A stretch of DNA of 64,000 bases from Rubellimicrobium arenae. Its GTDB lineage: Bacteria > Pseudomonadota > Alphaproteobacteria > Rhodobacterales > Rhodobacteraceae. The translations under genes were made by a program, and so were the position numbers. The notes under the pieces are model-generated. The model worked only from the letters and a program-made list of their open reading frames with translations. It made no database searches and was not told where the DNA came from. This document shows, piece after piece, positions 9,213 through 17,838 of the stretch (positions within the stretch are counted from its first letter, which is position 1; every line of letters begins with the position of its first letter). The stretch covers positions 67,003-131,002 of the forward strand of contig NZ_JAFMSS010000012.1 of assembly GCF_017916295.1 (NCBI RefSeq). Reading direction: 5' to 3'.

Positions 9213-10355
9213 ATGAGTCGGGTTGCGCTGGGTACGGCGGCCTTGCTGGCGTCAACGTCGCTGGCCAACGCCGGGGGACTGGACCGCACCGGCCAGCCGG
9301 TGAGCGTGCTCTTCCAGGACGGGAATTACCTGGAACTGAGCTATGGCTTCACCGCGCCGGATGTTCAGGGAACATTCCTGGGGGTGGTCGGGTCCGGAGA
9401 CGTCGGCGGCGACTACGAGCAGGTCGCGCTGTCGTTCAAGTACGACCTGAGCGACCGGCTGTCCGTCGGGCTGATTCTGGACGCGCCCTTCGGCGCCGAC
9501 GTGGATTATGGGGACGCGGAGCCGGGCTACCCCATCGCAGGCTCCCGCGCTGAGTTCAGCACTTCGTCCATCACGGCCTTGGCGCGCTACAAGCTGAACG
9601 ACAACTTCAGCGTCCATGGCGGCGTTCGTTCAGTCAGCGTCGATGCCGACCTGTTCATTCAGTATGTCGCCCCTGGCACGCCTGCGGCGGTGCCGCCCTA
9701 CACCTACGATGCAGACTACGAGCGTGAGCGCGACCTGGCCTATGTCGTCGGCGCCGCCTACGAGAGACCCGACATCGCGCTCAGGGTCGCGCTGACCTAT
9801 TCAAGCGAGACCACCTTCGAGAATGGGACGTCCTACAGTGTCACGGGTCCCCTCGGAGCGTTCAGCGGCGAAGGACAGGTCGATGAGTTCACGCTCCCGC
9901 AGTCGGTGAACCTGGACTTCCAGACCGGGATCGCGCCCCGTACCCTCCTGTTCGGCTCGATCCGCTGGGCCGACTGGTCCGAGACGGTGATCAGCGTTCC
10001 GGATTACGCCCTGAACCCGGTGGTGAACTACGAGGATGACATCATCACCTACACCCTGGGGGTCGGGCGACAGGTCTCGGACCGGCTGGCCGCGTCGGCG
10101 GCCGTCATCTACGAGCCCTCGACGGCCAGCGACTTTGACCCCGCGGTCACCGGGAGCGGCGTTTCGAACCTCGCGCCGACGAGCGGGCAGCTTGGGCTGC
10201 AACTGGCCGCGAGCTACCGGGTGACCGATAGCATCGAGGTCGGCGGCGGTATCCGCTACACCCGTCTGGGCGATGCCAACACGCGCGGCTTCGGCGCGGA
10301 GTTCGAGGACAACGACGCGGTCTCGGTCGGTGTCCGGGTCGGCTTCCACTTCTGA
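9213..10355 (+). CDS. FadL/OMPP1-type outer-membrane transport protein
   Basis: Predicted outer-membrane beta-barrel of the FadL (toluene_X) family, 380 residues, used for uptake of long-chain fatty acids or other hydrophobic molecules. The first 20 residues MSRVALGTAALLASTSLANA form a signal peptide with an ANA cleavage box; mature GGLDRTGQPVSVLFQDGNYLE is the FadL-like plug start. Alternating aromatic strands follow and the protein ends GVRVGFHF with a terminal Phe, as expected for Bam-assembled barrels. AAGGGAGG precedes the ATG. A stem-loop follows the stop. The exact ligand is unknown. Confidence 0.86.
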   Translation: MSRVALGTAALLASTSLANAGGLDRTGQPVSVLFQDGNYLELSYGFTAPDVQGTFLGVVGSGDVGGDYEQVALSFKYDLSDRLSVGLILDAPFGADVDYGDAEPGYPIAGSRAEFSTSSITALARYKLNDNFSVHGGVRSVSVDADLFIQYVAPGTPAAVPPYTYDADYERERDLAYVVGAAYERPDIALRVALTYSSETTFENGTSYSVTGPLGAFSGEGQVDEFTLPQSVNLDFQTGIAPRTLLFGSIRWADWSETVISVPDYALNPVVNYEDDIITYTLGVGRQVSDRLAASAAVIYEPSTASDFDPAVTGSGVSNLAPTSGQLGLQLAASYRVTDSIEVGGGIRYTRLGDANTRGFGAEFEDNDAVSVGVRVGFHF

Positions 10356-10372
10356 GCTGCCCGACAGCGACG

Positions 10373-10402
10373 GGAACGGCCCTGTGACCGCGGGGCCGTT
10401 CC
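10373..10402 (+). terminator. Strong stem-loop after the FadL-type gene
   Basis: Perfect 10-bp arms GGAACGGCCC (10373-10382) and GGGCCGTTCC (10393-10402), loop of ten bases, 18 bases after the porin stop. It lacks a clear U-tract but is a convincing transcription-end or mRNA-stabilising hairpin between the porin and the next transporter gene. Confidence 0.6.
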
Positions 10403-10449
10403 GCAGGTTCCGGGTTGCACGGCCAGTCGCTTTGCGGTGATTGGCCGGC

Positions 10450-11379
10450 ATGACACAGCAGAAATCCATGTCCGCGCGCGCCTGGCTCGAGATGGGGCTG
10501 CTGGGCTGCATCTGGGGCGCGTCCTTCCTGTCGAACCGAGTGGCGCTGCACGAAGTCGGGGTGGCCACCACCGTCGCCGTCCGGGTCGTCGGAGCCTGCG
10601 CGGTGCTCTGGATCGTGGTCTGGCGGCAGGGCCTTCCCGTGCCACGGCAGCCTTGGCTCTGGGCGGCGTTCCTGCTGATGGGGCTCCTTGGGAACGCGGT
10701 GCCGTTCTCGCTAATCACCTGGGGGCAGCTGACCATCCCCTCGGGGCTGGCGGCAATCCTGAACGCCTCCACGGCGCTGATGGGCGTCATCGTCGCCGCC
10801 CTGGCGTTCCGGGATGAACGGCTGACGCCGCGCAAGATGCTGGGCGTCGCGGCAGGGTTCGCGGGCGTGGTCACGGTGATCGGACCGGCCTCGCTGGCCA
10901 ACTTCGACCCGACCTCCCTCGCCCAGATCGCGATCCTGGGCGCGGCGCTCAGCTATGCGCTGTCCGGCGCCTTTGCCCGGTTTGCCGCCCGGGGGCTCGC
11001 TCCGGAGGTCGCGGCCGCGGGGATGCTGACCGGCGCTTCGGTCATCATGGGGCCTGCCGCCCTCATTCTCGACGGGCTGCCCCGAATGATGTGGTCGCCC
11101 GAGGTGTGGGGCGCGCTGGGTTATCTCGCGGTGGTCTCGACGGCCTTCGCCTACCTGATCTTCTACCGCCTGCTCCGCATGGCCGGCGCGGGAAACACCT
11201 CCCTGGTGACGCTTCTGGTCGCCCCGATCGCGATCCTCCTCGGCGCGGTGGTCCTGTCCGAGGCGCTGCCGCTGCGGGCCTTTGGCGGCTTTGGCCTGCT
11301 TGCGTTGGGGCTCCTGATCCTGGATGGACGGCTGGCGCGGGGACGGCGCGCAGATTCGATGGGGAAACCGGCGGAATGA
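10450..11379 (+). CDS. DMT-superfamily (EamA) transporter, coupled to ATPase gene
   Basis: Inner-membrane protein of 309 residues with two EamA repeats and about ten hydrophobic helices (first helix LEMGLLGCIWGASFLSNRVAL, typical of the family). The ATG at 10450 is preferred to an in-frame TTG at 10441; an ATG at 10468 is a further possibility. The stop overlaps the ATG of the next gene (ATGA at 11376-11379), so the transporter and the P-loop ATPase are co-translated. Substrate unknown. It is a different subfamily member from the DMT gene at 8236 and not a recent duplicate. Confidence 0.84.
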   Translation: MTQQKSMSARAWLEMGLLGCIWGASFLSNRVALHEVGVATTVAVRVVGACAVLWIVVWRQGLPVPRQPWLWAAFLLMGLLGNAVPFSLITWGQLTIPSGLAAILNASTALMGVIVAALAFRDERLTPRKMLGVAAGFAGVVTVIGPASLANFDPTSLAQIAILGAALSYALSGAFARFAARGLAPEVAAAGMLTGASVIMGPAALILDGLPRMMWSPEVWGALGYLAVVSTAFAYLIFYRLLRMAGAGNTSLVTLLVAPIAILLGAVVLSEALPLRAFGGFGLLALGLLILDGRLARGRRADSMGKPAE

Positions 11380-12251
11380 TCTACGGGACGGCGGAGGATT
11401 GGCTCGCGGCCAAGGAGCGGCGCGTGCTCCTGTTCGGGATGTCCGGGCTGGGCAAGACCCATGTCGCGAAATGCCTCCGCCGGGCTGGAGGCTGGTTCCA
11501 CTACTCGGTCGATTACCGCATCGGGACACGCTACATGGGCGAGCTCATCGTGGACAACGCCAAGCGCGAGGCGATGAAAGTCCCGTTCCTGCGGGACCTG
11601 CTGATGAGCGATTCGATCTACATCGGCTCGAACATCACCTTCGACAACCTCGATCCGGTCTCGACCTACCTTGGCAAGCCAGGCGATCCGGGTCGGGGCG
11701 GCCTTCCGTTCGCGGAGTACCAGCGCCGCCAGACCGAGTTCCGGGACGCCGAGGTTGCGGCCCTCCTGGACACGGGGCGGTTCATCGACAGGGCCAAGGC
11801 GCTTTATGGATATCCCCATTTCGTCTGCGACACCGGCGGGTCCATCTGCGAATGGGTCGATCCCGAGGACAGCGACGACCCCGTCCTGAGGGCGCTGTCC
11901 GCGAACTGCCTGATGATCTGGATCGAAGGATCGGAGGCCCACACCGCCGAACTTGTCCGGCGGTTCGACAGCGCTCCGAAGCCCATGGCTTATCGGCCGG
12001 ATTTCCTCCTGCGGATGTGGCACGAGTATCTGTCCCAACGGAACGTGGCCGAGGACCGGGTGAACCCCGACGACTTCATCCGGTTCACCTACGCCAAGGC
12101 GCTGGCGCACCGGCAGCCACTCTATGCGGCGATGGCGCGGAACTGGGGGCTCGTGGTGCGGGCCGAAGACATGGCGCGGATCGAGGGCGAGGCCGACTTC
12201 GTCGAGGTGGTGGCCGCGGCCATGCGGGAGCGAATGCGCGGGGCGGCGTGA
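11376..12251 (+). CDS. P-loop ATPase/kinase-like protein upstream of metA
   Basis: Cytoplasmic protein of 291 residues with a Walker A motif near the N-terminus (FGMSGLGKTHVAK, about residues 19-31). Further recognisable landmarks are HYSVDYRIGTRYMGE, an FVCDTGGSICEWVD acidic stretch and an LMIWIEGSE beta-strand. I know this type as an uncharacterised ATPase often annotated near metA in Rhodobacteraceae; the small size and TRYM/RYLR-like layout suggest a nucleotide or small-molecule kinase, but this is inference. ATGA overlap with the upstream transporter and a further GTGA at its end (12248) show tight coupling in the DMT-ATPase-metA run. Confidence 0.7.
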   Translation: MIYGTAEDWLAAKERRVLLFGMSGLGKTHVAKCLRRAGGWFHYSVDYRIGTRYMGELIVDNAKREAMKVPFLRDLLMSDSIYIGSNITFDNLDPVSTYLGKPGDPGRGGLPFAEYQRRQTEFRDAEVAALLDTGRFIDRAKALYGYPHFVCDTGGSICEWVDPEDSDDPVLRALSANCLMIWIEGSEAHTAELVRRFDSAPKPMAYRPDFLLRMWHEYLSQRNVAEDRVNPDDFIRFTYAKALAHRQPLYAAMARNWGLVVRAEDMARIEGEADFVEVVAAAMRERMRGAA

Positions 12252-12325
12252 TCACAAACCGGGGGCCGACCCTTGCGGTCGCTGCCGTCCTGGCCTATTC
12301 CCCTGCCCTTTCCGAGGTTTCCGCG

Positions 12326-13246
12326 ATGCCCATCAAGCTGCCTGCCAACTTGCCCGCCTTCGATATCCTGACGAACGAAGGGGTCATGGTGATGTCCGAA
12401 ACGCGCGCCGCGCGGCAGGACATCCGTCCGCTCCATATCGGGCTGCTGAACCTCATGCCCAAGAAGATCCAGACCGAGACGCAGTTCGCGCGGCTGATCG
12501 GGGCCACGCCGCTCCAGATCGAGCTTTCGCTCATCCGGATGACGGAGCACCAGACCAAGACCACCGCCGCCGCGCACATGGAGGAGTTCTATCGCCCCTT
12601 CGCCGAGGTGGCCGAATCCGGCGACAAGCTGGACGGCCTGATCGTGACCGGCGCGCCGGTGGAGCACCTGCCCTTCGAGGAGGTGACCTACTGGAATGAA
12701 CTCCAGCAGGTGTTCGAATGGACACAGACCCATGTCCACTCGACCTTCGGGGTGTGCTGGGGTGGCATGGCGATGGCCTACCACTTCCACGGCGTCGAAA
12801 AGCACATGCTGGGTGAGAAGGCGTTCGGCCTCTTCCGGCACCGGGCGCTGCAGCCCGCCTCGCCGTACCTGCGCGGCTTTTCGGATGAGCTGGTCGTGCC
12901 TGTCAGCCGCTGGACCGAAATGCGGCGCGACGAGACCGAAATGGCCGGCCTCGCCACGCTTCTGTCATCGGACGAGGTCGGGCCTTGCCTAGTGCAGGAT
13001 GAGGAGCGTCGGGCGCTCTACATCTTCAACCACCTGGAATACGACAGCGACACGCTGAAGCAGGAGTATGACAGGGACGTGGCCACAGGAGCCGAGATCC
13101 AGCTGCCGCGCGACTACTTTCCGGACGATGATCCGTCGAAGCCGCCGGCAAACCGCTGGAGGAGCCACGCTCACCTTCTATATGGCAACTGGCTGAACGA
13201 GATCTATCAGACCACGCCCTATGACCTTGCCGAGATCGGCCGCTAG
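12326..13246 (+). CDS. metA: Homoserine O-acyltransferase (MetA), acetyl-type residue
   Basis: First committed step of methionine synthesis: acylates homoserine. The protein has 306 residues, normal for MetA, beginning MPIKLPANLPAFDILTNEGV. The catalytic Cys is in FGVCWGGM near residue 142, the His in FNHLEYD, with the partner Glu two residues later. The TGAPVE stretch has Glu where the E. coli succinyl enzyme has Gly (position about 111), which by established work predicts acetyl-CoA use. GAGG at 12313-12317 precedes the ATG. An in-frame GTG at 12248, overlapping the ATPase stop, is an alternative start that would add 26 non-homologous residues. Confidence 0.93.
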   Translation: MPIKLPANLPAFDILTNEGVMVMSETRAARQDIRPLHIGLLNLMPKKIQTETQFARLIGATPLQIELSLIRMTEHQTKTTAAAHMEEFYRPFAEVAESGDKLDGLIVTGAPVEHLPFEEVTYWNELQQVFEWTQTHVHSTFGVCWGGMAMAYHFHGVEKHMLGEKAFGLFRHRALQPASPYLRGFSDELVVPVSRWTEMRRDETEMAGLATLLSSDEVGPCLVQDEERRALYIFNHLEYDSDTLKQEYDRDVATGAEIQLPRDYFPDDDPSKPPANRWRSHAHLLYGNWLNEIYQTTPYDLAEIGR

Positions 13247-14219
13247 AGTGATCGGCCTCGCCGCCCTGGGCGCAGCCCTGGGCGGCATCGCCGTGACCGA
13301 GGCGGTTGCCGCCCGGCGGGAGGCCAAGGCCGAGGCGAAGTATCCCCCCGAAGGCCGGGTCGTCGAGGTTCGGGGCCGTCGCGTTCATGCGGTCACTCAG
13401 GGCTCGGGGCCGGATCTGGTCCTGCTGCACGGCGCGTCCGGAAGCACCCGTGACATGACCTTCGGCCTTGTGGGCCGCCTGACCGGCCGCTATCGCGTGA
13501 CGGTCTTCGACCGCCCCGGACTGGGATACACCGATCGGGCGCGGAGCGACCTGGGCGGGGTGTTCGGGACGGCGGGCGAAAGTCCGCAGGAGCAGGCCGA
13601 TCTCCTGCGCGAGGCCGCCCGTCGGATGGGAATCGAGCGACCTATCATCCTCGGTCATTCGCTTGGCGGAGCCGTCGCGCTGGCCTGGGCCCTTGGCGAT
13701 CCCGTGGGCACCGCTGCGGTCGTGGACGTCTCGGGGGTGTCGATGCCCTGGCCGGGGGCGCTCGATCTGCTGTATCGGCTGAATGGCTCGGTCCTGGGCG
13801 GGGCCTGGCTGCCGCCGCTGATCACGGCCTTCGTGCCGCGGCGCGCGACCGATGCGGCCCTTGCCGCGATCTTCGACCCGGACCCGGTCCCCGCCGGCTA
13901 TGCGGACTATTTCGGCGTCGGCCTCTCGCTCCGCCGTGACACCCTGCGGGCGAACGCGAGGCAGGTGAACATCCTGCGATCCCATGTCGTCGCCATGTCG
14001 CGCGACTACCACACGCTGCGCCTGCCGCTCGAGATCGTCCATGGCGAAGCGGACATCATCGTCCCGCCCGGCATCCATTCCCTGCCCCTGGCCCGCGAGG
14101 TTCCCGGGGCCAACCTCGTCATCCTCAAGGGCGTCGGCCATATGCCCCACCATTCCCGGCCTGATGAGGTCGTGGCGGCCATCGACCGCGCGCGGGCCCG
14201 CGCCGGGCTCGCCAGTTGA
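13221..14219 (+). CDS. Alpha/beta-fold hydrolase
   Basis: Hydrolase of 332 residues with a hydrophobic N-terminal segment (about residues 8-28) that could anchor it to the membrane or act as a signal. Catalytic landmarks: oxyanion LLHGASGS, the nucleophile elbow LGHSLGGAVAL (Ser), an acid in HGEADIIVP and the His in GVGHMPHH. The start overlaps the 3' end of metA by 26 bases, so translation is probably coupled, but the reaction need not relate to methionine. Substrate is unknown; lipases, esterases and haloperoxidase-like enzymes share these motifs. Confidence 0.83.
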   Translation: MTLPRSAARVIGLAALGAALGGIAVTEAVAARREAKAEAKYPPEGRVVEVRGRRVHAVTQGSGPDLVLLHGASGSTRDMTFGLVGRLTGRYRVTVFDRPGLGYTDRARSDLGGVFGTAGESPQEQADLLREAARRMGIERPIILGHSLGGAVALAWALGDPVGTAAVVDVSGVSMPWPGALDLLYRLNGSVLGGAWLPPLITAFVPRRATDAALAAIFDPDPVPAGYADYFGVGLSLRRDTLRANARQVNILRSHVVAMSRDYHTLRLPLEIVHGEADIIVPPGIHSLPLAREVPGANLVILKGVGHMPHHSRPDEVVAAIDRARARAGLAS

Positions 14220-14264
14220 AGCGCGCGCTCGGCTCCCCATAGTATCCGGAAGGAGGATGGCATC

Positions 14265-15146
14265 ATGGACCTGCCGCTGGACGGGGCGATCTCGAAGTAC
14301 TTCCACGATGAGGCCACGCCCGAGGTTCGGCGCATCCTCGAGACCGCCGACAAGGACGACGTGACCAACCCCCGGTATCCCTATCCCGAGGCCATGAAGC
14401 GTCGCCATTACGAGGAGGAGATGAACCTCCTCCAGGTCGAACTCGTGCGCTTCCAGGCCTGGGTCAAGGAGTCGGGAGCGCGGGTCCTGATCGTCTTCGA
14501 AGGGCGCGACGCGGCGGGAAAAGGTGGCTCGATCAAGGCCTTCTCGGAGAACCTCAACCCACGCGGCGCGCGAGTCGTAGCCCTGGGCAAGCCGACCGAG
14601 ATCGAGGCCGGGCAGTGGTACTTCCAGCGCTACATCGCGCAGCTTCCCACCGCGGGCGAGATCGTGCTGTTCGACCGGTCCTGGTACAACCGCGGCGTCG
14701 TGGAGCATGTCTTCGGCTTCTGCACCCCCGATGAGCGCGCCCACTGGTTCGAGCAGGTCGGCCCCTTCGAGGACATGCTCGTCAACGAAGGCATTCACCT
14801 ATTCAAGTTCTGGCTGAACGTCGGACGCGCCACCCAGCTCGAGCGCTTCCTTGACCGGGAAAAGGACCCCCTCAAGCAGTGGAAGCTGAGCTGGATCGAC
14901 GCCGAAGGCCTGCGGAAGTGGGATGAGTATTCCGCCGCCATCGCCGAGACCCTGATCCGCACGCACACCGCCCGTGCGCCCTGGACGGTGCTTCGAGCGG
15001 ATGACAAGCGGCGCACGCGGCTGAACCTGATCCGTTCGGTCCTCACCCCGATCGGCTACGCCCGCAAGGACGCCAAGGCCGTCGGCGCGCTCGACCCCAA
15101 GATCGTGGGCGGACCCGAGGTCGTCACGACCGGCGGGGGTGCGTGA
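14265..15146 (+). CDS. ppk2: Polyphosphate kinase 2
   Basis: Cytoplasmic PPK2-family enzyme of 293 residues that transfers phosphate between polyphosphate and nucleotides (GDP/ADP phosphorylation). The Walker A FEGRDAAGKGG lies near residue 79, the lid/Walker B FDRSWYNRGVVEHVFGF near 138, and WKLSWIDAEGLRKWDEY is the conserved C-terminal signature. GGAGG at 14252 precedes the ATG. The stop overlaps the GTG start of the TetR regulator by four bases (15143-15146), suggesting co-regulation. Single-domain class I type; the preferred nucleotide is not determined. Confidence 0.95.
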   Translation: MDLPLDGAISKYFHDEATPEVRRILETADKDDVTNPRYPYPEAMKRRHYEEEMNLLQVELVRFQAWVKESGARVLIVFEGRDAAGKGGSIKAFSENLNPRGARVVALGKPTEIEAGQWYFQRYIAQLPTAGEIVLFDRSWYNRGVVEHVFGFCTPDERAHWFEQVGPFEDMLVNEGIHLFKFWLNVGRATQLERFLDREKDPLKQWKLSWIDAEGLRKWDEYSAAIAETLIRTHTARAPWTVLRADDKRRTRLNLIRSVLTPIGYARKDAKAVGALDPKIVGGPEVVTTGGGA

Positions 15147-15766
15147 GCGTGCTCAAGCGAGGATACCACCACGGGAACCTGCGCGAGGCGCTGGTCGAAG
15201 CCTGCCTGCGCCTCATCGCCGAGAAGGGCCCGACCGGCTTCACGCTGTCCGAGGCCGCACGCGAGGCTGGCGTCACGCCGGCCGCCGTCTACCGGCATTT
15301 CGAGGGGCGTGAGGACCTGATCGCCGAAGCCGCCCGTCAGGGCTATGAAATGTTCGCCGACCTTCTGGAGCACGCCTACGGCAAGGGACAGCCGTCCGCC
15401 CTCGCCTCCTTCGAGGCGACGGGACGGGCCTATCTGGCCTTTGCCCGAAAGTTTCCAGGCCATTACGTGGCGATGTTCGAGTCGGGAGTCTCCACGCAAC
15501 GAACACCGGAACTCGCGGCGGCGGCGCGACGGTCGATGGAGGTCATGGAAAAGGCAGCCCGCGACCTGAGCCAGCACATCCCGCCGGAGAAACGTCCGCC
15601 CCCGGCCATGTTCTGGGCCCATATCTGGGCGCTGTCGCATGGGGTCGTCGAACTCTTCGCCCGCGGCACCCCTGGGACCCGCAGCCCGTTCCCGCCCGAG
15701 GATCTCCTCGAGACCGGGATCGGCGTCTACCTGAGGGGGCTGGGGCTCATACCGCCGGACAGGTGA
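15143..15766 (+). CDS. TetR/AcrR-family transcriptional regulator
   Basis: Regulator of 207 residues. The N-terminal helix-turn-helix reads FTLSEAAREAGVTPAAVYRHF at about residues 33-53, a classic TetR motif, followed by a helical ligand-binding domain. The GTG start overlaps the ppk2 stop (GTGA), so it is in the same transcription unit; autoregulation of ppk2 or control of an unlinked gene are both possible. The ligand is unknown. It is convergent with the secreted low-complexity protein gene. Confidence 0.88.
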   Translation: MSVLKRGYHHGNLREALVEACLRLIAEKGPTGFTLSEAAREAGVTPAAVYRHFEGREDLIAEAARQGYEMFADLLEHAYGKGQPSALASFEATGRAYLAFARKFPGHYVAMFESGVSTQRTPELAAAARRSMEVMEKAARDLSQHIPPEKRPPPAMFWAHIWALSHGVVELFARGTPGTRSPFPPEDLLETGIGVYLRGLGLIPPDR

Positions 15767-15806
15767 GGACGCGCAGGATCGAAGTCCCGCGCGCCCGATC
15801 AACCGG

Positions 15807-16559
15807 TTACTGGGTGGTAGTGCCGCCGGTGGAATCCATGCTGCCGCTCGCGGCTCCGCTGGCGTCGATGCCAAGCTCGGTCGCGCGGGCCTGATCGACT
15901 TGGCAGACTGCAAGAGCCAGCATCGGGTCCTGGCCGCCCGTGGCCGAGGTATCGGCCGCCGTGGCTTGGGTGTTGCTGATCGTGCCGGACAGGTCGCCCT
16001 CGGCCCCGGTGGCGCCGGCATCCGCCGTCGCCATGCCAGTGCTGTCGGTGGCCGCTCCAGCGCCGCTCTGGGTCCCCATGGCCCCGCTGTCCGTGGCCGC
16101 CATGTCGGTCCCAGCCGTCGCGCCGCCCGATGACTCCATCGAACCGCTGGCCGACCCGGCGCCCGCATCGGCGGTCGCGGTTCCCGCACCGGTCGAGTCC
16201 ATGGCTTCGCCGGTCGTCGCGGCACTGTCAGCCGCCATGTCCGTCGAGTTCATGGCGTCGGCGCCGGCCGAGTCCATCGCGGCGCCGGATCCCGACACAT
16301 CGGCGGTCTCGTTGCCCAAGCCATATACGACCGCCGGATCCATCCCGCTCTCCTGGAGTCGGGTGGCGGCGACCTGCTGAATGGTCGCTTCATCGAGGGC
16401 ACAGGCCTCGGCCGCCTGGGCGACGGGGATCTGGACCGCAGTCCCGCCAACATCGATGTAGACGTTATCGAGGTTCTGGGACGTGCCCTGCTGCGCGAAG
16501 AGCGCCGTCGACGAAAGCAGAAGAGCCGCCGTCGAGGCGGTCAGGTGAACGAGTTTCAT
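15807..16559 (-). CDS. Secreted protein with large Ser/Thr/Ala/Gly low-complexity insert
   Basis: Exported protein of 250 residues. Residues 1-23 form a signal peptide (MKLVHLTASTAALLLSSTALFAQ). A folded-looking part with Cys53 (AACALDEATIQQVAATRLQ) is followed from about 88 to 208 by a low-complexity tract with loosely repeated units such as AMDSTGAGTATADAG and TDSTGMATADAG, then a short tail with Cys219 (LALAVCQVDQARA). The two cysteines bracket the insert and could form a disulfide in the periplasm. The GAGGAGACC upstream of the ATG is a good ribosome site. I do not recognise the family; compare the protein at 40583-41038, which has the same plan. Confidence 0.8.
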   Translation of the reverse strand: MKLVHLTASTAALLLSSTALFAQQGTSQNLDNVYIDVGGTAVQIPVAQAAEACALDEATIQQVAATRLQESGMDPAVVYGLGNETADVSGSGAAMDSAGADAMNSTDMAADSAATTGEAMDSTGAGTATADAGAGSASGSMESSGGATAGTDMAATDSGAMGTQSGAGAATDSTGMATADAGATGAEGDLSGTISNTQATAADTSATGGQDPMLALAVCQVDQARATELGIDASGAASGSMDSTGGTTTQ

Positions 16560-16692
16560 AGGGTCTCCTCCAGGTTGGGACCGGATCAGTCGCCCGGTTC
16601 CCGCACGCGACCGGCCACGTCCGCGGCCCGTCTGCGTGAGGACAACCTGTGGGACCCCAAACCGTTCCCGTCTGCGACATCACGACATCCAG

Positions 16693-16711
16693 CGCCCCGC
16701 AGGTCGGGGCG
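16693..16711 (-). terminator. Stem-loop downstream of potA
   Basis: Perfect 7-bp arms CGCCCCG/CGGGGCG with a five-base loop, about 42 bases past the potA stop. No U-tract follows on the minus strand, so this is a tentative terminator of the potBCA transcript. Confidence 0.4.
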
Positions 16712-16752
16712 ACCGCCCTACGGGGACTTGGGCGCGTGATGCGGAGGTCGGC

Positions 16753-17838
16753 CTAGCGGCTCAGGACGACCAGCGAACGTTCATCCCAGACCACCCGCGT
16801 CGGAGCCCCGACTTCGAGCACGGGGCGTCCGATGATGTTCTTCATCGAGATCGTGAGCGGCTGTTGAACGCCCGGAACCCGGACATCGTAGTAGGTCATG
16901 TCGCCGTAATAGACGACTTCGTCCACCACCCCTTCGGCCACGCGGCGGTCCGTCGTCTCGCCCGGGAAGAGCACCCCCAGGGTCTCGGGACGGATGCCGA
17001 CGGAAGTGTTGCCGGGAACGACCCCCCCCGGAGCCTGGTCAGTCTCGACCGCGCCACGGCCCAGGCCTGCGACGTCGACGACGATCCGGTTGCCTTCCAT
17101 GCCGACCTGACCGGGGAGGATGTTCATCTTGCCGATGAACTCCGCCACCCGCCGCGAGTTGGGCCGGCGATACAACGTCTCGGGATCGGCCATCTGCCCG
17201 ATCTCGCCCTCGAACATGACGGCGATGCGGTCGGACATGACCAGCGCCTCCTCCTGGTCGTGAGTGACGAGGATGAAGGTGATCCCGACGGTCCGCTGCA
17301 GACGGATGAGCTCGACCTGCATCTGCTCGCGCATCTTCTTGTCGAGAGCGGATAGAGGTTCGTCGAGCAGGAGCACCTTGGGCTTGAGGATGAGCGCGCG
17401 CGCCAGGGCGACCCGCTGCCGCTGTCCCCCTGACAGGGCGTGCGCCGCCCGGGTGCCGTAGCCGGACAGGCCCACCATGGCGAGCGCCTCGGCCACCGCC
17501 TTGGTCTTCTGGTCCTTCGACATGGGCTCGCGGCGAAGGCCGAAACCGACGTTCTCGGCGACCGTCAGATGCGGAAAGATGGCGTAGGACTGGAAGACCA
17601 TGTTCGTGGGCCGGTGGTTCGCCGGAACCGCCGCCATGTCCTTGCCGTCGATCATCAGCGTGCCCGAGGACGGAGTCTCGAAGCCCGCGATGGTGCGCAG
17701 CAGAGTCGTCTTGCCGCAACCGGACGGGCCGAGCAGCGAGAAGAACTCGCCCTGCCGGATCTCCAGGTCGATGCCACGAAGGGCGTGATAATCGCCGTAA
17801 TGCTTGTGGATGCCGCGAAGCTGGATGAGGGCGGTCAA
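16753..17838 (-). CDS. potA: Polyamine-type ABC transporter ATP-binding protein
   Basis: ATPase subunit of 361 residues for a spermidine/putrescine-type importer. Walker A GPSGCGKTT near residue 38, Q-loop FQSYAIFPH, signature LSGGQRQR near 138, Walker B VLLLDEPLSALD and the H-loop VTHDQEEAL are all intact; a C-terminal TOBE domain (GIRPETL and after) completes it, as in PotA. Its ATG overlaps the potC stop by four bases. The operon reads potB-potC-potA on the minus strand. Substrate assignment to polyamines is by family resemblance; related cassettes carry other cations or amino-acid derivatives. Confidence 0.9.
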   Translation of the reverse strand: MTALIQLRGIHKHYGDYHALRGIDLEIRQGEFFSLLGPSGCGKTTLLRTIAGFETPSSGTLMIDGKDMAAVPANHRPTNMVFQSYAIFPHLTVAENVGFGLRREPMSKDQKTKAVAEALAMVGLSGYGTRAAHALSGGQRQRVALARALILKPKVLLLDEPLSALDKKMREQMQVELIRLQRTVGITFILVTHDQEEALVMSDRIAVMFEGEIGQMADPETLYRRPNSRRVAEFIGKMNILPGQVGMEGNRIVVDVAGLGRGAVETDQAPGGVVPGNTSVGIRPETLGVLFPGETTDRRVAEGVVDEVVYYGDMTYYDVRVPGVQQPLTISMKNIIGRPVLEVGAPTRVVWDERSLVVLSR

